The translations under genes were made by a program, and so were the position numbers. A stretch of DNA of 10,436 nt from Cryomorphaceae bacterium (GTDB taxonomy: Bacteria; Bacteroidota; Bacteroidia; Flavobacteriales; BACL11), in assembly GCA_949531795.1 (NCBI GenBank), contig CATIQX010000044.1:1-10436 (forward strand), written 5' to 3'. This document shows positions 6,682 to 10,436 of the stretch, piece by piece; positions within the stretch are counted from its first letter, which is position 1, and every line of letters starts with the position of its first letter. The notes under the pieces were generated by a model. It worked only from the letters and a program-made list of their open reading frames with translations, was not told the origin of the DNA and ran no database searches.

Positions 6682-7629
6682 ATGTCAGTATTAGTATATA
6701 CAGAAAGTTGGGATGGAAATTTCAGAAAAAGCACTTTTGAAGCAGCTTCTTACGCATGTGAAACCGCTAAAATATTAGGAACAGAAGTTATTGCAATTTC
6801 TTTAGGTGAAGTCAGTGATGATGAATTAAATAAATTAGGAAACTATGGAGTCAATAAAGTAGTTTCTTTTAATGCTATTGACAAAGGAGACAGTCAATCT
6901 GCAACAAAAGCAATTGCAAAAATTGCAAATGACTCTAGTGTATTAATATTTTCAAATACTAATACTGCTAAAATGATAGCACCAAGGCTATCAGCAAAGC
7001 TAAAAGCAGGAATAGTAAGTAATGTGATTACTTTATCAGAAAGTGTAAGTCCTTTAAAAGTAAAAAGACAAGCATTTTCGTCAAAAGCAATTGAATTGGC
7101 GACTGTAAACTCATCAATTGCCATTTTAGCTATTGCCCCTAACTCGTTTAAGCTAATTGAAACTGGAGGCAATTGTACTATTGAACAAGATTCAACTAAT
7201 GAAAAAGGAGCAATTAATATTATAGGCAAAGAAACAGCAAGTGGTAAAATTTCTATTTCTGAAGCTGAGATTGTTGTTTCAGCTGGAAGAGGACTAAAAG
7301 GTCCTGAAAATTGGGGGATGATTGAAGAGTTAGCTGAGCTTTTAGGAGCTGCAACTGCTTGTTCGAAGCCTGTATCTGATATTGGGTGGAGACCACATGG
7401 TGAACATGTAGGTCAAACAGGAAAGGCCGTAGCAGCCGATCTTTATTTTGCAATAGGTATTTCAGGAGCTATACAACACTTAGCTGGAATTAATTCATCC
7501 AAAGTAATAGTTGCAATTAATACAGACCCAGAAGCTCCTTTCTTTAAAGCAGCTGATTACGGAATAGTTGGTGATGCTTTTGAAGTAGTACCAAAAATTA
7601 TTGAAGAGATTAAACAACTTAGGGGTTAG
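6682..7629 (+). CDS. etfA: Electron transfer flavoprotein, alpha subunit (FAD-binding)
   Basis: This is the partner of the preceding beta chain and carries the redox-active FAD in its C-terminal domain. Length (315 residues) is normal for bacterial EtfA. The N-terminal alpha/beta domain (1-185) is poorly conserved, as usual. The FAD domain shows SAGRGLKGPENW (200-211), SKPVSDIGWRPHGEHVGQTGK (228-248), and the ETF-alpha signature LYFAIGISGAIQH (254-266), with one departure from the strict pattern (Phe where an aliphatic is usual). INTDPEAPFFKAADYGIVGD (279-298) completes the flavin site. The canonical non-bifurcating arrangement seems likely because no bifurcation partner (Bcd, CarCDE or FixCX type) is present, but this is inference. 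The stop codon is followed after one base by the ATG of the nuclease gene, so the genes are almost certainly co-transcribed. Confidence 0.96.
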   Translation: MSVLVYTESWDGNFRKSTFEAASYACETAKILGTEVIAISLGEVSDDELNKLGNYGVNKVVSFNAIDKGDSQSATKAIAKIANDSSVLIFSNTNTAKMIAPRLSAKLKAGIVSNVITLSESVSPLKVKRQAFSSKAIELATVNSSIAILAIAPNSFKLIETGGNCTIEQDSTNEKGAINIIGKETASGKISISEAEIVVSAGRGLKGPENWGMIEELAELLGAATACSKPVSDIGWRPHGEHVGQTGKAVAADLYFAIGISGAIQHLAGINSSKVIVAINTDPEAPFFKAADYGIVGDAFEVVPKIIEEIKQLRG

Positions 7630-7630
7630 C

Positions 7631-8233
7631 ATGGATTTTGTTCAATTAGATATATCAGCAATTAGGCAAAGTGATTCTCAGAACAATGCATATGTATTGC
7701 TATTGAATGAAACAAATGGAAAAAGGCAACTACCCATCGTAATTGGCTGGTGTGAAGCCCGCTCAATTGCTATTGCGCTTGATGGAACAGAAGAACCAGA
7801 CAGACCATTAACTCATGATTTATTAAAAACTTTTGGAGACAGTTTTGGTATTACAATTCAAAAAATTATTATTCACACTTTAGTTGAAGGTATTTTTCAT
7901 GCTTCATTCCATTGCAAGCACACAATTAGTGGAGAAGAAGTAGAAATTGACTCCAGGACATCAGATGCTATCGCTATCGCAATAAGATATGGTTGTCCAA
8001 TTTTTACATATGAGAATATTTTAGCTCGAGCAGGTATTATTATTAATAGTGCCAGAGAAAAAGATGAGGATTTTTCACTTGACGGAGAAGAAGATAAATC
8101 CATGGAAAATGATAGCATAACAACATTTGGGCTAGAGAGATTAAAAAAACTATTAGCTAATGCAATTGAAGAGGAAGACTATGAAAAGGCTTCAGAAATA
8201 AGAGATGAAATAAAAAAAAGAAACCAAAATTAG
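7631..8233 (+). CDS. Bifunctional nuclease family protein (DUF151) with C-terminal UVR motif
   Basis: A 200-residue protein of the DUF151/BFN family. A plant member has been reported to have both DNase and RNase activity; the bacterial role is not settled. Conserved blocks are LPIVIGWCEARSIAIAL (34-50), RPLTHDLLKTFGDSFGI (58-74), EGIFHASFHC (86-95) and EIDSRTSDAIAIAIRYGCPIF (105-125). After a Glu/Asp-rich linker (about 143-160), residues 167-197 (GLERLKKLLANAIEEEDYEKASEIRDEI...) match the UVR motif, the helical hairpin by which UvrB and UvrC contact each other and which also occurs in other proteins. Start: an in-frame ATG at 7601 lies inside etfA and adds ten residues, so ATG 7631, giving MDFVQLDISAI, is the natural start. 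The next gene's ATG abuts this stop codon. Family confident; activity inferred. Confidence 0.93.
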   Translation: MDFVQLDISAIRQSDSQNNAYVLLLNETNGKRQLPIVIGWCEARSIAIALDGTEEPDRPLTHDLLKTFGDSFGITIQKIIIHTLVEGIFHASFHCKHTISGEEVEIDSRTSDAIAIAIRYGCPIFTYENILARAGIIINSAREKDEDFSLDGEEDKSMENDSITTFGLERLKKLLANAIEEEDYEKASEIRDEIKKRNQN

Positions 8234-9556
8234 ATGAATGAAATAATTCAAACATCAGGTTTCTCTTTTGAATCTCTTTTAAGAGGAATTTTAGGAATTT
8301 TTTCTTTATTACTTATTGCCTTTGTTTTTTCGCGTAACCGAAAAGAAATAGATTGGAAGCTAGTTGCAAAAGGACTTGGGATTCAAATTTTATTTGCCAT
8401 ACTTATATTAAAAGTCCCATTTATACAAAATGGATTTGAATGGGTAAGCTCTATTTTTGTAGTTATTTTAGGATTTACAAGGGAAGGTAATCTTTTCTTA
8501 TTTGGTAACCTAGTTGAAAATATTGATTCATTCGGATTTATTTTTGCTTTTCAAGTATTACCAACAATCTTATTTTTCTCAGCTCTTACTTCCTTATTCT
8601 TTTATTACGGAATACTTCAAAAGTTAATTTATGGTTTTGCTCTTTTAATGAGAAAAACTTTGAAATTATCTGGGTCGGAAAGTTTAGCGGCGGCTGGTAA
8701 TATTTTCTTAGGACAAACAGAATCACCATTACTTATTAAACCTTACATTGACAAGATGACTATGTCAGAACTACTATGCCTTATGGCTGGTGGGATGGCA
8801 ACTATTGCTGGTGGAGTGTTAGCTGCTTACATTGGGTTTTTGGGAGGATCTGATCCTATTCAACAACTATTTTTCGCCAAACATTTATTAGCTGCCTCTG
8901 TAATGTCAGCACCAGCTGCTGTTGTAGCAGCCAAAATATTATTACCTGAAACTGAAAAGGTAAATAAGGATATGAATATCTCTAAAGAACAGATCGGAAC
9001 AAACGCTTTAGAAGCTATAACTATAGGCACAACTCAAGGCTTAAAGCTAGCTGTAAATGTAGGTGCTATGCTGATAGTATTTATTGCTTTTGTTGCTATG
9101 GCAAACTATTTTCTAGAAGACTTTATAGGAAGTTTTACAGGAATTAACACTTGGGTATCTTCAATTACAAACGGGAAATATGAAGGCTTAACCTTACAAT
9201 TTATTTTAGGCTATACTTTAGCACCACTTACTTGGTTAATGGGTGTCTGTAGTCAAGATATGATTTTAGTTGGACAATTATTGGGAGAAAAAACAATACT
9301 AAATGAATTTGTAGCTTACATTTCTTTAGGAGATTTAAAGGCAAGCGGGAAATTCTTTGAAGAAAAATCAATAATAATAGCAACTTATATTTTATGTGGG
9401 TTTGCCAACATTTCTTCAATTGGAATACAGATTGGAGGAATAGGCGCTTTGGCTCCAAAGAGAACCAAAGATTTATCCAAATTAGGAATATTAGCATTAA
9501 TAGCAGGAACATTGGCTTCCCTATTTACTGCTGTAATTGTAGGAATGATTTTATAA
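8234..9556 (+). CDS. Concentrative nucleoside transporter (CNT/NupC family)
   Basis: A 440-residue inner-membrane symporter that imports nucleosides using a Na+ or H+ gradient. Long hydrophobic segments run throughout, beginning at about 18-32, 47-62 and 73-90. Substrate-site signatures of the family are visible: GQTESPLLIKPY (160-171, the Gly-Gln-Thr-Glu that contacts the base), LMAGGMATIAGGVLAAY (183-199), ALEAITIGTTQGLKLAVNVGAML (from 258), LNEFVAY (356-362) and GFANISSIGIQIGG (389-402, with the Asn-x-Ser-Ser contacting ribose). Which ion is coupled cannot be decided by eye. The ATG directly follows the TAG of the nuclease gene with no spacer, so translation is probably coupled. Position between a nuclease-family gene and thyA, in a window that also encodes a deoxynucleoside kinase, fits nucleoside salvage. 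Confident on family. Confidence 0.95.
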   Translation: MNEIIQTSGFSFESLLRGILGIFSLLLIAFVFSRNRKEIDWKLVAKGLGIQILFAILILKVPFIQNGFEWVSSIFVVILGFTREGNLFLFGNLVENIDSFGFIFAFQVLPTILFFSALTSLFFYYGILQKLIYGFALLMRKTLKLSGSESLAAAGNIFLGQTESPLLIKPYIDKMTMSELLCLMAGGMATIAGGVLAAYIGFLGGSDPIQQLFFAKHLLAASVMSAPAAVVAAKILLPETEKVNKDMNISKEQIGTNALEAITIGTTQGLKLAVNVGAMLIVFIAFVAMANYFLEDFIGSFTGINTWVSSITNGKYEGLTLQFILGYTLAPLTWLMGVCSQDMILVGQLLGEKTILNEFVAYISLGDLKASGKFFEEKSIIIATYILCGFANISSIGIQIGGIGALAPKRTKDLSKLGILALIAGTLASLFTAVIVGMIL

Positions 9557-9580
9557 TGATAAAAAACTAGTAAATATAAA

Positions 9581-10375
9581 ATGCAACAATATTTAGATTT
9601 AATGAGACGCGTGATGCATGAAGGCACGCTAAAAGCAGACCGAACAGGTACAGGAACTAAAAGTGTTTTTGGACATCAAATGCGTTTTGATTTATCAGAA
9701 GGCTTCCCATGTATCACCACAAAAAAGTTGCACTTAAAATCTATTATTCATGAATTACTTTGGTTTTTAAAGGGAGATACGAATATAAAATATCTTAAAG
9801 AAAATGTAGTGCGTATCTGGGACGAATGGGCAGATGAAAATGGTGATTTAGGCCATGTATATGGGTACCAATGGAGAAGTTGGCCAGCACCAGACGGCAA
9901 GCACATAGATCAAATTAAACAAGTAGTAGAGACACTTGAAAAAAATCCGGATAGCAGAAGAATTATTGTAAGTGCTTGGAATGTGGGTGAAATTGAACAA
10001 ATGGCTTTACCTCCTTGTCATGCTTTCTTCCAATTTTATGTAGCAGATGGTAAACTTTCTTGTCAATTGTATCAAAGAAGTGCCGATATCTTTTTGGGTG
10101 TCCCGTTCAATATTGCTTCATACGCCTTACTTACTATGATGATGGCGCAAGTCTGTAATCTGGAATTGGGTGATTTTGTACACACTTTGGGTGATGCGCA
10201 CATTTACACCAATCATTTTGAGCAAACAGAATTACAATTAAGTAGAGATACAAAAGCATTACCAAAAATGAAAATTAATCCAGAGGTGAAAAGTATTTTT
10301 GATTTTACTATTGATGATTTTGAGTTAGTCGATTATAAATTTCACCCACACATTAAAGGAAAAGTAGCAATATAA
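9581..10375 (+). CDS. thyA: Thymidylate synthase (ThyA type)
   Basis: Makes dTMP from dUMP with 5,10-methylene-tetrahydrofolate as both methyl donor and reductant, releasing dihydrofolate. At 264 residues it is the same length as E. coli ThyA, and the catalytic positions fall at the same numbers: Arg21 in DRTGTGT (20-26), Arg126-Arg127, the nucleophile Cys146 in LPPCHAFFQ, Arg166, Asp169, Asn177, and His207 with Tyr209 in DAHIYTNH. The protein appears intact. It follows the transporter after 24 bases, with no terminator visible between them, so it probably belongs to the same transcript. A ThyA organism needs dihydrofolate reductase to recycle folate; that gene is not in the window. The stop codon overlaps the start of the next gene (TAATG). 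Confidence 0.98.
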   Translation: MQQYLDLMRRVMHEGTLKADRTGTGTKSVFGHQMRFDLSEGFPCITTKKLHLKSIIHELLWFLKGDTNIKYLKENVVRIWDEWADENGDLGHVYGYQWRSWPAPDGKHIDQIKQVVETLEKNPDSRRIIVSAWNVGEIEQMALPPCHAFFQFYVADGKLSCQLYQRSADIFLGVPFNIASYALLTMMMAQVCNLELGDFVHTLGDAHIYTNHFEQTELQLSRDTKALPKMKINPEVKSIFDFTIDDFELVDYKFHPHIKGKVAI

Positions 10376-10436
10376 TGGCAAATATAATAGTATTAGGAGC
10401 AGGATTAGTAGGAGGTGTAATGGCTAAAGATTTAGC
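10375..10436 (+). CDS. N-terminus of a Rossmann-fold protein, probably saccharopine dehydrogenase family (cut by window edge)
   Basis: The ATG at 10375 shares its A with the thyA stop codon (TAATG), a typical coupled arrangement. The 20 whole codons visible read MANIIVLGAGLVGGVMAKDL. A beta strand followed by GAGLVGG is the NAD(P)-binding Rossmann loop (GxGxxG). This opening resembles saccharopine dehydrogenase / lysine-ketoglutarate-reductase-like proteins of Bacteroidota, but with so little sequence other NAD(P)-dependent oxidoreductases remain possible. That a coding region starts here is well supported by the overlap and the motif; the precise family is a guess. Confidence 0.6.
   Translation, partial: MANIIVLGAGLVGGVMAKDL

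Noticed and set aside
6894..7453. Minus-strand open frames across etfA
   Set aside because: Antisense shadows of a well-conserved gene; low-complexity translations with no recognisable domain.
7601..7630. Ten-residue N-terminal extension of the nuclease gene
   Set aside because: It lies inside the end of etfA, and the conserved family sequence begins at ATG 7631.
9228..9627. Minus-strand open frames across the end of the transporter and the start of thyA
   Set aside because: They are antisense to two recognised genes and show no coding signature of their own.
1..10436. Defence island, prophage, integron, CRISPR or transposon
   Set aside because: No recombinase, transposase, direct-repeat array or attachment-like duplication was seen; gene content is housekeeping and conserved.

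Overview
The window looks like a piece of a low-GC Bacteroidota chromosome, most likely from the Flavobacteriia or a related lineage. This rests on gene content (DUF2797, bacterial GH3, K+-dependent HppA, an etfB-etfA / bifunctional-nuclease / CNT-transporter / thyA string), on A-rich leaders instead of strong Shine-Dalgarno sites, and on two exact copies of the Bacteroidota -7 promoter motif TAnnTTTG in the one large divergent gap. I see no rRNA, tRNA, CRISPR array, transposon or phage gene. This is core-genome territory, not an accessory island.

Layout. (1) Positions 1-777, minus: a DUF2797 protein cut by the window's left edge, with a zinc-ribbon-like Cys cluster and a stretch that reads like a GIY-YIG core. 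(2) Divergent from it, about 814-2325, plus: a GH3-family acyl-adenylating enzyme, followed by an AT-rich terminator hairpin. (3) 2410-3027, plus: a deoxynucleoside kinase. It converges on (4) hppA, 3093-5741, minus, a membrane-bound proton-type pyrophosphatase with about 158 extra C-terminal residues that resemble a YceI-like beta domain. A perfect bidirectional terminator separates the two. (5) After a 175-base divergent promoter region comes a tightly packed plus-strand run: etfB, etfA, a bifunctional nuclease with a C-terminal UVR motif, a CNT nucleoside transporter, thyA, and the first 20 residues of a Rossmann protein (probably of the saccharopine dehydrogenase family) running off the right edge.

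How the genes work together. The right-hand operon combines electron transfer (ETF, which passes electrons from acyl-CoA and other dehydrogenases to the quinone pool) with nucleoside uptake and dTMP synthesis. The deoxynucleoside kinase on the left adds the phosphorylation step of deoxynucleoside salvage. HppA recovers energy from the pyrophosphate released by biosynthesis and by adenylating enzymes such as GH3. These links are inference from function and proximity.

Most notable points: the domain fused to the HppA C-terminus, the GIY-YIG-like reading of DUF2797, the uncharacterised bacterial GH3 enzyme divergently paired with it, and the placement of the HppA gate glutamate in helix 5. No clearly new multi-gene system is evident.
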